A DNA stretch of 64,000 bases from Kitasatospora sp040298565. GTDB lineage: Bacteria > Actinomycetota > Actinomycetes > Streptomycetales > Streptomycetaceae. The notes below the pieces were generated by a model. It was not told the origin of the DNA. It saw only the letters and a program-made list of their open reading frames with translations, and searched no databases. Positions 11,531-18,559 of the stretch are shown here, piece by piece; the first letter of the stretch is position 1; each line of letters starts with the position of its first letter. The translations under genes and the position numbers were made by a program. The stretch lies in contig NZ_JBEPAK010000006.1 of assembly GCF_040298565.1 (NCBI RefSeq), forward strand, positions 1 through 64,000, read 5' to 3'.

Positions 11531-12831
11531 GCCGGGCCGCCCTGCTCGGTCGGCTCACCGGCCAGCACGGTGGCGCGGCCGCGCAGGAAGGTGGCGTGCA
11601 CCCGTCCGGGCAGGTCCATGCCCTTGTAGGGGGTGTTGCGGCTGCGGGTGGCGAAGCTGTCCGGATTCACGGCACCACGGTACGCGGGATCGAACAGCAC
11701 CAGGTTGGCGGGCTCACCAGCCGAGATCGGCCGGCCGTGCCCGGTGAGACGGCCGATCCGGGCCGGGCGGTGCGACATCCGGTCGGCGACGCCCTCCCAG
11801 TTCAGCAGGCCGGTGTCGACCATGGTCTGCTGGACGACCGACAGCGCGGTCTCCAGGCCGACCATGCCCATCGCGGCCACGGCCCACTCGCAGTCCTTGT
11901 CCTCGGCCGGGTGCGGCGCGTGGTCGGTGGCGACGGCGTCGATGGTGCCGTCGGCGAGGGCCTTGCGCAGCGCCTGGACGTCCTCGGCGGTGCGCAGCGG
12001 CGGGTTCACCTTGTACACCGGGTCGTAGGAGCGGACGAGTTCGTCGGTGAGCAGCAGGTGGTGCGGGGTGACCTCGGCGGTGACGTCCCAGCCCTTGGCC
12101 TTGGCCCAGCGGATGATCTCGACGGAGCCGGCCGTGGAGACGTGGCAGACGTGCAGCCGGGAGCCGACGTGCGCGGCCAGCAGCACGTCGCGGGCGATGA
12201 TCGACTCCTCGGCGACGGCCGGCCAGCCGCCGAGCCCGAGCTCGCCGGAGACCTGGCCCTCGTTCATCTGGGCGCCCTCGGTCAGCCGCGGTTCCTGGGC
12301 GTGCTGGGCGACGACGCCGTCGAAGGCCTTGACGTACTCCAGGGCGCGGCGCATCAGCACCGCGTCGTCCACGCACTTGCCGTCGTCCGAGAAGACCCGG
12401 ACGTTCGCGGCGGACTCGTGCATCGCGCCGAGTTCGGCGAGCTTCTTGCCCTCCAGGCCGACGGTGACGGCGCCGACCGGCTGGACGTCGCAGTAGCCGG
12501 CCTCCTGGCCGAGCCGCCAGACCTGCTCGACCACGCCGGCGGTGTCGGCCACCGGGGTCGTGTTGGCCATCGCGTGCACGGCGGTGAAGCCGCCCATCGC
12601 GGCGGCCCGGGTGCCGGTGAGCACGGTCTCGGCGTCCTCGCGGCCGGGCTCCCGCAGGTGGGTGTGCAGGTCGACCAGGCCGGGCAGGACGACCATGCCG
12701 GTGGCGTCGATCTCGATGTCCGCCTCGACGGCCAGGCCGGTGCCGACCGCCTGGATGACGCCGTCGGCGAGGTGGAGGTCCTGCGGGGCGCCGCCCAGGA
12801 CCTTGGCGTTGCGGATCAGGTAGCTGGTCAC
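11527..12831 (-). CDS. pyrC: Dihydroorotase, type I
   Basis: PyrC cyclises carbamoyl aspartate to dihydroorotate using a zinc centre. The 434-residue length and motifs are those of type I enzymes: HTHLREPG at 56-63 (zinc ligands), later His ligands in HVCHVSTAGS, and TDHAPHPAEDK containing the catalytic Asp. Type I dihydroorotases often associate with aspartate carbamoyltransferase, whose gene is adjacent. It overlaps both neighbours by four bases. Confidence 0.97.
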   Translation of the reverse strand: MTSYLIRNAKVLGGAPQDLHLADGVIQAVGTGLAVEADIEIDATGMVVLPGLVDLHTHLREPGREDAETVLTGTRAAAMGGFTAVHAMANTTPVADTAGVVEQVWRLGQEAGYCDVQPVGAVTVGLEGKKLAELGAMHESAANVRVFSDDGKCVDDAVLMRRALEYVKAFDGVVAQHAQEPRLTEGAQMNEGQVSGELGLGGWPAVAEESIIARDVLLAAHVGSRLHVCHVSTAGSVEIIRWAKAKGWDVTAEVTPHHLLLTDELVRSYDPVYKVNPPLRTAEDVQALRKALADGTIDAVATDHAPHPAEDKDCEWAVAAMGMVGLETALSVVQQTMVDTGLLNWEGVADRMSHRPARIGRLTGHGRPISAGEPANLVLFDPAYRGAVNPDSFATRSRNTPYKGMDLPGRVHATFLRGRATVLAGEPTEQGGPA

Positions 12832-13817
12832 TGAGCGGTCTCCACGGAGTCGGTGCGGGCGGGCTCGCCGGAGCCGTCGGCGAAGACGGCGCCGCCGAGC
12901 AGCAGGTAGAGGACGGCCATCCGGACGGAGACGCCGTTGGCGACCTGCTCGACCACGGTGCAGCGCGGCGAGTCGGCGACCTCGGCGGTGATCTCCATGC
13001 CGCGGACCATCGGGCCGGGGTGCATCACGATGGCGTGCTCGGGCAGCTGGGCCATCCGGATGCCGTTCATGCCGTAGCGGCGGCTGTACTCGCGCTCGGT
13101 CGGGAAGAACGCGGCGTTCATCCGCTCGCGCTGCACCCGCAGCATCATCAGCGCGTCGGTCTTGGGCAGCACGCTGTCGAGGTCGTAGCTGATCTCGCAG
13201 GGCCAGTTCTCGATGCCGATGGGCAGCAGGGTCGGCGGCGCGACGAAGGTGACCTGGGCACCGAGGGTGGTCAGCAGGTGCACGTTGGAGCGGGCGACGC
13301 GGCTGTGCAGGACGTCGCCGACGATGGTCACCCGGCGCCCGGCGAGGTCGTTGCCGGCGCCCCGGTTGAGGTGGCGGCGCATGGTGAAGGCGTCGAGCAG
13401 CGCCTGGGTGGGGTGCTCGTGGGTGCCGTCACCGGCGTTGATGACGCTGCCGTGCAGCCAGTCGGACTGAGCCAGCCGGGCCGGCGCGCCGGAGGCGTGG
13501 TGCCGGATGACGACCGCGTCGGCGCCCATCGCCTGGAGGGTCAGGGCGGTGTCCTTGAGGCTCTCGCCCTTGGAGACCGAGGAGCCCTTGGCGGAGAAGT
13601 TGATGACGTCGGCGGAGAGCCGCTTCTCGGCGACCTCGAAGGAGGTCTTGGTGCGGGTGGAGTCCTCGAAGAAGAGGTTGACGACGGTGCGGCCGCGCAG
13701 CGTGGGCAGCTTCTTGACGGCCCGCCCGGAGAGCTGGGCCAGCTCCTCGGCGGTGTCCAGGATCAGCAGCGCGTCGTCGCGGCTGAGATCGGCGGCGGAG
13801 ACGAGGTGGCGCTTCAC
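12828..13817 (-). CDS. pyrB: Aspartate carbamoyltransferase catalytic subunit
   Basis: PyrB joins carbamoyl phosphate and aspartate, the committed step of pyrimidine synthesis. The 329-residue protein shows the carbamoyl phosphate loop FFEDSTRTKTSFEVA near residue 50, the GDGTHEHPTQALLD segment near 130 and the HPGPMVRGME loop near 265. No PyrI regulatory subunit is encoded nearby. It starts four bases after pyrR and its stop overlaps the pyrC start. A C-terminal tail of about 20 residues after LLGGAVF is probably disordered. Confidence 0.98.
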   Translation of the reverse strand: MKRHLVSAADLSRDDALLILDTAEELAQLSGRAVKKLPTLRGRTVVNLFFEDSTRTKTSFEVAEKRLSADVINFSAKGSSVSKGESLKDTALTLQAMGADAVVIRHHASGAPARLAQSDWLHGSVINAGDGTHEHPTQALLDAFTMRRHLNRGAGNDLAGRRVTIVGDVLHSRVARSNVHLLTTLGAQVTFVAPPTLLPIGIENWPCEISYDLDSVLPKTDALMMLRVQRERMNAAFFPTEREYSRRYGMNGIRMAQLPEHAIVMHPGPMVRGMEITAEVADSPRCTVVEQVANGVSVRMAVLYLLLGGAVFADGSGEPARTDSVETAQ

Positions 13818-13821
13818 GCGG

Positions 13822-14445
13822 CTACTCCGGGAGGTGCGGTTCGGTGGGCTGGAAGGCCAGGGCCTGCGAGCTGCGCGCGGCGTGGTCGCGGTCGCCGACC
13901 AGGACGGCGTCCACGCCGTCGGTGTCGGCCAGGCGCACCTGCACGGCCTCGCGCAGCGAGGTGGGGAGGTTCTTGCCCACGTAGTCGGCCCGGATCGGCA
14001 GCTCGCGGTGGCCGCGGTCGACCAGGACGGCGAGCTGGACGGCCCGCGGGCGGCCGATGTCGTTCAGCGCGTCGAGCGCGGCGCGGATGGTGCGGCCGGA
14101 GAACAGCACGTCGTCGACCAGGATCACCAGCTTGCCGTCGATGCCGCCGGGCGGGATCTCGGTGTGCTCCAGGGCGCGGGCGGGCTTCAGCCGCAGGTCG
14201 TCCCGGTACATGGTGATGTCCAGGGTGCCCAGCGGGATGTCGCTGCCGGTGATCTGGGCCAGCCGGCCGTGCAGGCGGCGGGCGAGGTGGACGCCCCTGG
14301 TGTGGATGCCGAGCAGCACGACGTCCTCCGCGCCCTTGGCGCGCTCGACGATCTCGTGCGCTATCCGGGTGACGACCCGGGCGATGTCCGAGCCGTCCAG
14401 CACCGGGTGCGGCGGCCGCGGCGTCGGTTCGTGGTGTGCGGTCAT
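13822..14445 (-). CDS. pyrR: Pyrimidine operon regulator PyrR / uracil phosphoribosyltransferase
   Basis: PyrR binds pyr mRNA in response to UMP and represses the operon; many members also convert uracil and PRPP to UMP. The 207-residue product has the PRPP loop LVILVDDVLFSGRTIRAAL near 108-126 and the usual GIHTRGVHLA segment near 46. A C-terminal extension of about 20 residues is unusual in length but not in the core. The ATG is preceded by AAGGAGG eleven bases upstream, and directly 5' of that lies a candidate PyrR-binding hairpin. It is the first gene of the pyr operon and is divergent from bldD. Confidence 0.97.
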   Translation of the reverse strand: MTAHHEPTPRPPHPVLDGSDIARVVTRIAHEIVERAKGAEDVVLLGIHTRGVHLARRLHGRLAQITGSDIPLGTLDITMYRDDLRLKPARALEHTEIPPGGIDGKLVILVDDVLFSGRTIRAALDALNDIGRPRAVQLAVLVDRGHRELPIRADYVGKNLPTSLREAVQVRLADTDGVDAVLVGDRDHAARSSQALAFQPTEPHLPE

Positions 14446-14463
14446 GCCGAAGCGGACCTCCTT

Positions 14464-14486
14464 CCCCGCCTCACGGGACGGGCCTT
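14464..14486 (-). promoter_or_regulatory. Candidate PyrR-binding RNA hairpin overlapping the pyrR ribosome-site region
   Basis: Read on the minus strand, the leader contains GUCCCGUGAGGC inside a CCCG/CGGG stem. The core matches the PyrR-binding loop consensus UCCNGNGAGG described for Bacillus and mycobacteria. The 3' side of the stem runs directly into the AAGGAGG ribosome site of pyrR (14457-14463). I infer that PyrR bound to UMP stabilises the hairpin and blocks translation initiation, as reported in Mycobacterium smegmatis. Confidence 0.8.
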
Positions 14487-14646
14487 AAAGGATGTCTGGG
14501 ATCTGCCCCCGCCGAACCGGGCGCGGGCTTCGGGTCATCCTATCAGCGCCGCGGGAGGCAAACGGACGTCCACCGTTCCGCTTCGCCGGGTTCACGCCCC
14601 GGATGCGCCCAGGATGCGGGCCATTCGCACGACTGCCCCATTCGGC

Positions 14647-14675
14647 TTGACGCAACACCTTACTCTACGTAACCT
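14647..14675 (+). promoter_or_regulatory. bldD promoter, candidate -35/-10
   Basis: TTGACG (14647-14652) and TAACCT (14670-14675) are separated by exactly 17 bases, matching the TTGAC / TANNNT pattern of the main vegetative sigma factor. The expected start point near 14682 would leave a leader of about 94 bases before bldD. Confidence 0.65.
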
Positions 14676-14688
14676 CACAGTGAGTTAC
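14669..14688 (+). promoter_or_regulatory. Palindromic operator over the bldD -10 region, probable BldD autoregulatory site
   Basis: The 20 bases form a nearly perfect dyad, with GTAAC-CTCAC on the left and GTGAG-TTAC on the right and one unpaired base. It contains the TCAC/GTGA half-sites of BldD boxes and overlaps the inferred -10 and start point. BldD represses its own gene in Streptomyces, so autorepression is the simplest reading. Confidence 0.65.
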
Positions 14689-14775
14689 GAGACGGGTGTC
14701 GAACCCACCGGTAACGACGCCGGCCAAGCCCGTGACCCACCACTGAACGCGAAGCAATCTCGTCCGGGGAGATCA

Positions 14776-15279
14776 ATGTCCAGCGACTACGCGAAGCAGC
14801 TCGGAGGCAAGCTCCGAGCGATCCGCACTCAGCAGGGGCTCTCCCTGCACGGTGTCGAGGAGAAGTCCCAGGGGCGCTGGAAGGCGGTCGTCGTCGGCTC
14901 GTACGAGCGCGGCGACCGTGCGGTCACCGTGCAGCGGCTGGCCGAGCTGGCCGAGTTCTACGGCGTTCCGGTGCAGGAGCTGCTGCCCGGCGGCACCCCC
15001 GGCGGCGCGGCCGAGCCGCCGCCGCGCCTGGTCCTCGACCTGGAGAGACTGACCCAGGTCCCGTCCGAGAAGGCAGGTCCGCTGCAGCGCTACGCGGCGA
15101 CCATCCAGAGCCAGCGCGGCGACTACAACGGCAAGGTCCTCTCGATCCGCCAGGACGACCTGCGCACGCTGGCCGTGATCTACGACCAGTCGCCGTCGAT
15201 CCTCACCGAGCAGCTGATCTCCTGGGGCGTGCTCAACCCCGACGCGCGCCGCGCGGTGCGCGAGGAGGACGCGAGCTGA
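14776..15279 (+). CDS. bldD: Developmental master repressor BldD
   Basis: BldD represses sporulation genes during vegetative growth when it is dimerised by tetrameric cyclic di-GMP. The 167-residue length equals that of known BldD. The N-terminal HTH domain covers about 1-75 (SLHGVEEKSQGRWKAVVVGS). The C-terminal domain carries both signature elements for c-di-GMP: RGD at 114-116 and RQDD at 125-128. It should therefore bind the ligand. The ATG follows GGGGAGATCA. An open frame extends far upstream across pyrR in the opposite direction; that extension is rejected. It is divergent from the pyr operon. Confidence 0.98.
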   Translation: MSSDYAKQLGGKLRAIRTQQGLSLHGVEEKSQGRWKAVVVGSYERGDRAVTVQRLAELAEFYGVPVQELLPGGTPGGAAEPPPRLVLDLERLTQVPSEKAGPLQRYAATIQSQRGDYNGKVLSIRQDDLRTLAVIYDQSPSILTEQLISWGVLNPDARRAVREEDAS

Positions 15280-15385
15280 CGCTCGCCGCCTCCGCAGGCG
15301 ATCTGTTGCACGACCCGCTCCACCTCTGCTCCTGATCGCGGCTCCCCATGGGGCCGGGAATACCGATTACCAAGCAGAAACGTCA

Positions 15386-15424
15386 CGGCGCGGTCCCCAG
15401 AACGGGGGCCGCGCCGCGGCTTTT
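15386..15424 (+). terminator. Terminator of bldD
   Basis: A 13-base-pair stem (15386-15398 with 15404-15416, one G-U pair) with a five-base loop is followed by CGGCTTTT. It lies about 105 bases past bldD and may serve the convergent gene as well. Confidence 0.85.
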
Positions 15425-15437
15425 CGGGCGCCGCCGG

Positions 15438-16358
15438 TCAGCAGACCGTACCCAGGCTGTAACCGGGCCGCGCCGCCACGCCGTCCAGCCGCACCGGGCG
15501 GGCGGCCGGCGCCCAGTCCGGGCCGCCGGTGGACCAGGCCCAGGCGGCCGGCAGGTACTCGCCGCAGCCGGCGGCCGAGCCCTGCGAGCCGTGCAGCACC
15601 GCGACGCCCGGCAGCTCCAGCGCCAGCCCGGCGCAAAGCACCGCGCAGACCAGCTCGAGGTCCTCGTCGTTGATCCGCACCACGCCGTCCTCCCACTGCA
15701 GGACCCGGGCCGCGGCGGCCAGCTTCCCGTCCGGGGCGTCGACCCGCAGTCGCAGCTCGTACACCCCGGCGCCGGCGCCGACCAGCATCCGGCGGAAGAC
15801 CTCGGCCCCGCGCTGGTGGGCGGCGCGCACCCAGCGGCCGTGGTCCTCGTCGTCCTCGCCCGCGCCCCCGTACAGGCCGCCGTCGAGCAGCAGGTCGGCG
15901 TGGCGCAGCGTCAGGCCGTTCTCCCGGGCGCGGACCAGGCGGGGCACGAAGTCCCCGGCCAGCTCCTCGCCCTGATAGGCCAGCAGCTGGGTGCGCAGCG
16001 GCGGGTTGACGAGGTAGCGCTCGCGCGCGGAGGGCTCCGCCGGGTCCAGCCGGTGCAGCAGGCAGAACTCCTCGAAGTCCTGCGGGTGGAACATCCGGGC
16101 CCGCACCGTCTCGAACCGCTCCAGTGCGTCGGCCAGCAGTTCGGCGGTGTCGGCGAGGTAGTGCTCGTAGTCGGGGGCGTCGCACACGCCCCAGGCGCGG
16201 GCCCGCTGGAAGTCCGCGGCGTTGGTGAGCACTCCGATGACGAACGCCTGGTCGGCGCCCTCGACCCGCCGCGGGTGGTGCGGCGCCCGCAGCGCGGGCC
16301 GCAGGCCGCCGGCGGTGCAGTCGGGGTTACGGCGGGCGCGGCCCTTGCGGCTGGTCAT
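15438..16358 (-). CDS. Protein of unknown function (DUF-type, 306 residues)
   Basis: I do not recognise a domain. The protein has a short basic N-terminus (TSRKGRARR), no membrane helix and no signal peptide. It has an acidic stretch GAGEDDEDHGRW in the middle and a C-terminal segment rich in hydrophobic residues around LELVCAVLCAGLALELPG. Codon use is normal for the window and AGGAG precedes the ATG by eight bases, so it is a real gene. It is convergent with bldD, and the two end in a shared terminator region. A location beside bldD says nothing firm about function. Confidence 0.75.
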   Translation of the reverse strand: MTSRKGRARRNPDCTAGGLRPALRAPHHPRRVEGADQAFVIGVLTNAADFQRARAWGVCDAPDYEHYLADTAELLADALERFETVRARMFHPQDFEEFCLLHRLDPAEPSARERYLVNPPLRTQLLAYQGEELAGDFVPRLVRARENGLTLRHADLLLDGGLYGGAGEDDEDHGRWVRAAHQRGAEVFRRMLVGAGAGVYELRLRVDAPDGKLAAAARVLQWEDGVVRINDEDLELVCAVLCAGLALELPGVAVLHGSQGSAAGCGEYLPAAWAWSTGGPDWAPAARPVRLDGVAARPGYSLGTVC

Positions 16359-16395
16359 CGAGGCTCCTGGCGTCGGCGGGCGACCGTCGGCGGTG

Positions 16396-16426
16396 ACGGT
16401 CAGCGGCGGGGCTCGCCGCTGACCGT
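16396..16426 (-). terminator. Inverted repeat between the thioesterase gene and the unknown gene
   Basis: A perfect 13-base-pair stem (16396-16408 with 16414-16426) and five-base loop lie about 100 bases past the thioesterase stop and 38 bases before the next start on the same strand. It may be a terminator or a leader hairpin of the unknown gene. Confidence 0.55.
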
Positions 16427-16525
16427 GTTACTCCCCAGTTCCGGGCGCCACACACGTACGGCGTGTCACAGGAATGTAACCACCGGTAATGCCGGCGGTC
16501 GGACCGCCGTGTCCCGCCGGACACC

Positions 16526-17353
16526 TCAGGCGGAGCGCGGCACCCTCGCCAGCTGCCGGGACTGGGCGACGAGCCGACCGGCCTCGTCCCAGACCTCGGC
16601 GTCCTCCTCGAAGTAGCCGCCGGCCAGGTTGCGGGTGGCGTGGGTGACGCGCAGCCAGCCGGGCGCCGGCTTGGCCCGCAGGTGGACGGTCAGTTCGACG
16701 GTCGGCGCCCAGCCGGGCAGGCCGAGGTCGAAGGTGACCGGCGGCAGCGCGTCGGCGACCAGCAGGAGCAGCAGCGGGTCGGGCTGCCGGCCGTCGCGCA
16801 GCCGGAACCAGCCCTGGATCCGGCCGTTGCCGGAGGGCTGCCCGAGCGCCCAGCCGACGGTCGCCGGGTCGAGCCGCAGGTCGAAGCGCTCCAGCAGGGC
16901 GGCCTGCTCGATCAGCTGCGGCGGCGCGTGTTCGACGCCGATGCACTGGTCCGGCGGCGGCAGCTGGGGCGGCACGGCGGTGGTGCGCACCTCGCCCTCG
17001 ACGGCGGCGAGATCACCGTGGCTGGCCACCACCCGCAGCCGCTCGACGCCGTCCTGGCTGAGCGAGGCGGTGCCGGTGGACAGGCCGCGGCCGGTGCGCA
17101 GCACCTCGGTGCGGACGGTGGCCGGGCCGGGGGTGGCGGCGGACAGGTAGTAACCGCTGATCGAGACCGGGTCGGGGTGCTCGTCGTGCTCCAGCGACAG
17201 CGCGTGTCCGGCCACGGCGAGCAGCAGCCCTCCGTTGATCCCGCCGCCGATCTGCCAGCCGGCCCCGAGCTCGGCCTGGTAGCGGCCGGGCTCCTCCGGG
17301 TGTCCGGTGAGGGCGATGCCCTCGTCGAACTCGCTGCGGATCACGGTGGTCAT
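16526..17353 (-). CDS. Acyl-CoA thioesterase family protein (double hotdog)
   Basis: The 275-residue product resembles TesB/4HBT_3-type thioesterases, which are two fused hotdog domains hydrolysing acyl-CoA. The first hotdog begins with an LGAGWQIGGGINGGLLLA segment near 29-46; the second has VELTVHLRAKPAPGWLRVTH near 220 and GYFEEDAEVWDEAGRLVAQSRQ near the end. The substrate cannot be told. It stands alone, downstream of nusB in the same orientation, with a strong terminator between them. Confidence 0.82.
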   Translation of the reverse strand: MTTVIRSEFDEGIALTGHPEEPGRYQAELGAGWQIGGGINGGLLLAVAGHALSLEHDEHPDPVSISGYYLSAATPGPATVRTEVLRTGRGLSTGTASLSQDGVERLRVVASHGDLAAVEGEVRTTAVPPQLPPPDQCIGVEHAPPQLIEQAALLERFDLRLDPATVGWALGQPSGNGRIQGWFRLRDGRQPDPLLLLLVADALPPVTFDLGLPGWAPTVELTVHLRAKPAPGWLRVTHATRNLAGGYFEEDAEVWDEAGRLVAQSRQLARVPRSA

Positions 17354-17420
17354 GGATCGGCCTGCCCTTCAAGTTACTGGCGAGTAGGGCACCACATTAC
17401 GCCTGCCGGGTGAAACGCGG

Positions 17421-17458
17421 AACGGCCGCCGCGCCCGGGGTCGGGTGCGGCGGCCGTT
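17421..17458 (-). terminator. Terminator of the efp-nusB unit
   Basis: A perfect 12-base-pair arm pair (17421-17432 with 17447-17458), with further pairing inside, lies 16 bases past the nusB stop. Confidence 0.8.
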
Positions 17459-17474
17459 CGCGGGGCGCGACCGG

Positions 17475-17912
17475 TTACCGGCGGATGCTCGGCTTCAGCT
17501 CCAGGAAGCGGGCGAGCAGGCCGTTCACGAAGGCCGGCGAGTCGTCCGTGGAGAACTCCTTGGCGATCTCGACGGACTCGTCCAGGACGACCGCGTCCGG
17601 GACGCCGTCCTCCCAGATCAGCTCGTACGCGCCGAGGCGCAGGACGTTGCGGTCCACGATCGGCATCCGGTCGAGGGTCCAGCCGACCGCGTACTGCTCG
17701 ATCAGCTCGTCGATGCGACGGGCGTGCTGGACGTATCCCTCGATCAGCTCCATGGTGTACTCGCCGACCTGCGGGGTGCCCTCGTCGGGCTTGGGCTCGC
17801 GGGCGCGGGCCACCCAGTCGGCGAGGACCTGCTGCGGGTCGACCCCGCGGTGGTCGGCCTCGAAGAGGATCTGGAAGGCCCGGGTACGGGCCTTACTGCG
17901 TGCGGCCGACAC
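17475..17912 (-). CDS. nusB: Transcription antitermination factor NusB
   Basis: NusB binds boxA RNA with S10 (NusE) and promotes antitermination, chiefly of rRNA operons. The 145-residue all-helical protein begins SAARSKARTRAFQILFEAD, with the arginine-rich RNA-binding helix at its N-terminus. It also shows the conserved VDRNVLRLGAYELIWEDGVPDAVVLDE segment. The start is GTG, four bases after the efp stop, so the two genes are surely co-transcribed. Confidence 0.97.
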   Translation of the reverse strand: MSAARSKARTRAFQILFEADHRGVDPQQVLADWVARAREPKPDEGTPQVGEYTMELIEGYVQHARRIDELIEQYAVGWTLDRMPIVDRNVLRLGAYELIWEDGVPDAVVLDESVEIAKEFSTDDSPAFVNGLLARFLELKPSIRR

Positions 17913-17916
17913 GGAC

Positions 17917-18480
17917 TTACTTCACCCGGCCGAGGTAGCTGCCGTCGCGGGTGTCGACCTTGACCTTCTCACCGGTGGTGATGAAGAGCGGCACCTGGAT
18001 CTCGGCGCCGGTCTCCAGGGTGGCCGGCTTGGTGCCGCCGGTGGAGCGGTCGCCCTGGACGCCCGGCTCGGTCTCGGCGATCTCCAGCTCGACGGCCGCC
18101 GGGAGCTCGATGTACAGCACCGCGCCCTCGTTGGTGGCGACCAGGGCCTCGAAGCCCTCGAGCAGGTACTTGGCGGCGTCGCCCACGACGGCCGGCTCGA
18201 CGGTCAGCTGGTCGTAGGTGTCCATGTCCATGAACACGAAGTTCTCGCCGTCCTTGTACGAGAACTGCATGCCGCGCTTGTCGACGTTGGCGGTCTCGAC
18301 CTTGGTGCCGGCGTTGAAGGTCTTGTCGACGACCTTGCCCGTCAGGACCTCCTTGAGCTTGGTCCGAACGAAGGCCGGGCCCTTACCGGGCTTGACGTGC
18401 TGGAACTCGACGACGGACCAGAGCTTGCCGCCCTCCAGCTTGAGGACCATGCCGTTCTTGAGATCGTTCGTGGAAGCCAC
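17917..18480 (-). CDS. efp: Elongation factor P
   Basis: EF-P relieves ribosome stalling at polyproline stretches, which matter here because several proteins in this window are proline-rich. The 187-residue protein has three beta-barrel domains. The loop that reaches the peptidyl transferase centre is HVKPGKGPAFVRTK, with Lys33 at its tip. I see no modification enzyme genes (epmA, ymfI) nearby, and actinobacterial EF-P is thought to work unmodified. It heads an efp-nusB pair and is followed upstream by a peptidase-like gene in the same direction. Confidence 0.98.
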   Translation of the reverse strand: MASTNDLKNGMVLKLEGGKLWSVVEFQHVKPGKGPAFVRTKLKEVLTGKVVDKTFNAGTKVETANVDKRGMQFSYKDGENFVFMDMDTYDQLTVEPAVVGDAAKYLLEGFEALVATNEGAVLYIELPAAVELEIAETEPGVQGDRSTGGTKPATLETGAEIQVPLFITTGEKVKVDTRDGSYLGRVK

Positions 18481-18559
18481 GGGCGCACTTACTCCTGGAT
18501 ATAGCTGTCAAGGAACCAAGGGGTTGCGTCCTGCCGCCGACCGCCCCGGGGGGCCGCCG

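Noticed and set aside
13507..14775. Long plus-strand extension before bldD
   Set aside because: It lies over pyrB and pyrR on the opposite strand, has no conservation, and bldD has its own ATG, ribosome site and promoter.
14446..14775. A protein-coding gene between pyrR and bldD
   Set aside because: Only short frames without ribosome sites exist; the gap is filled by promoter, operator and leader elements.
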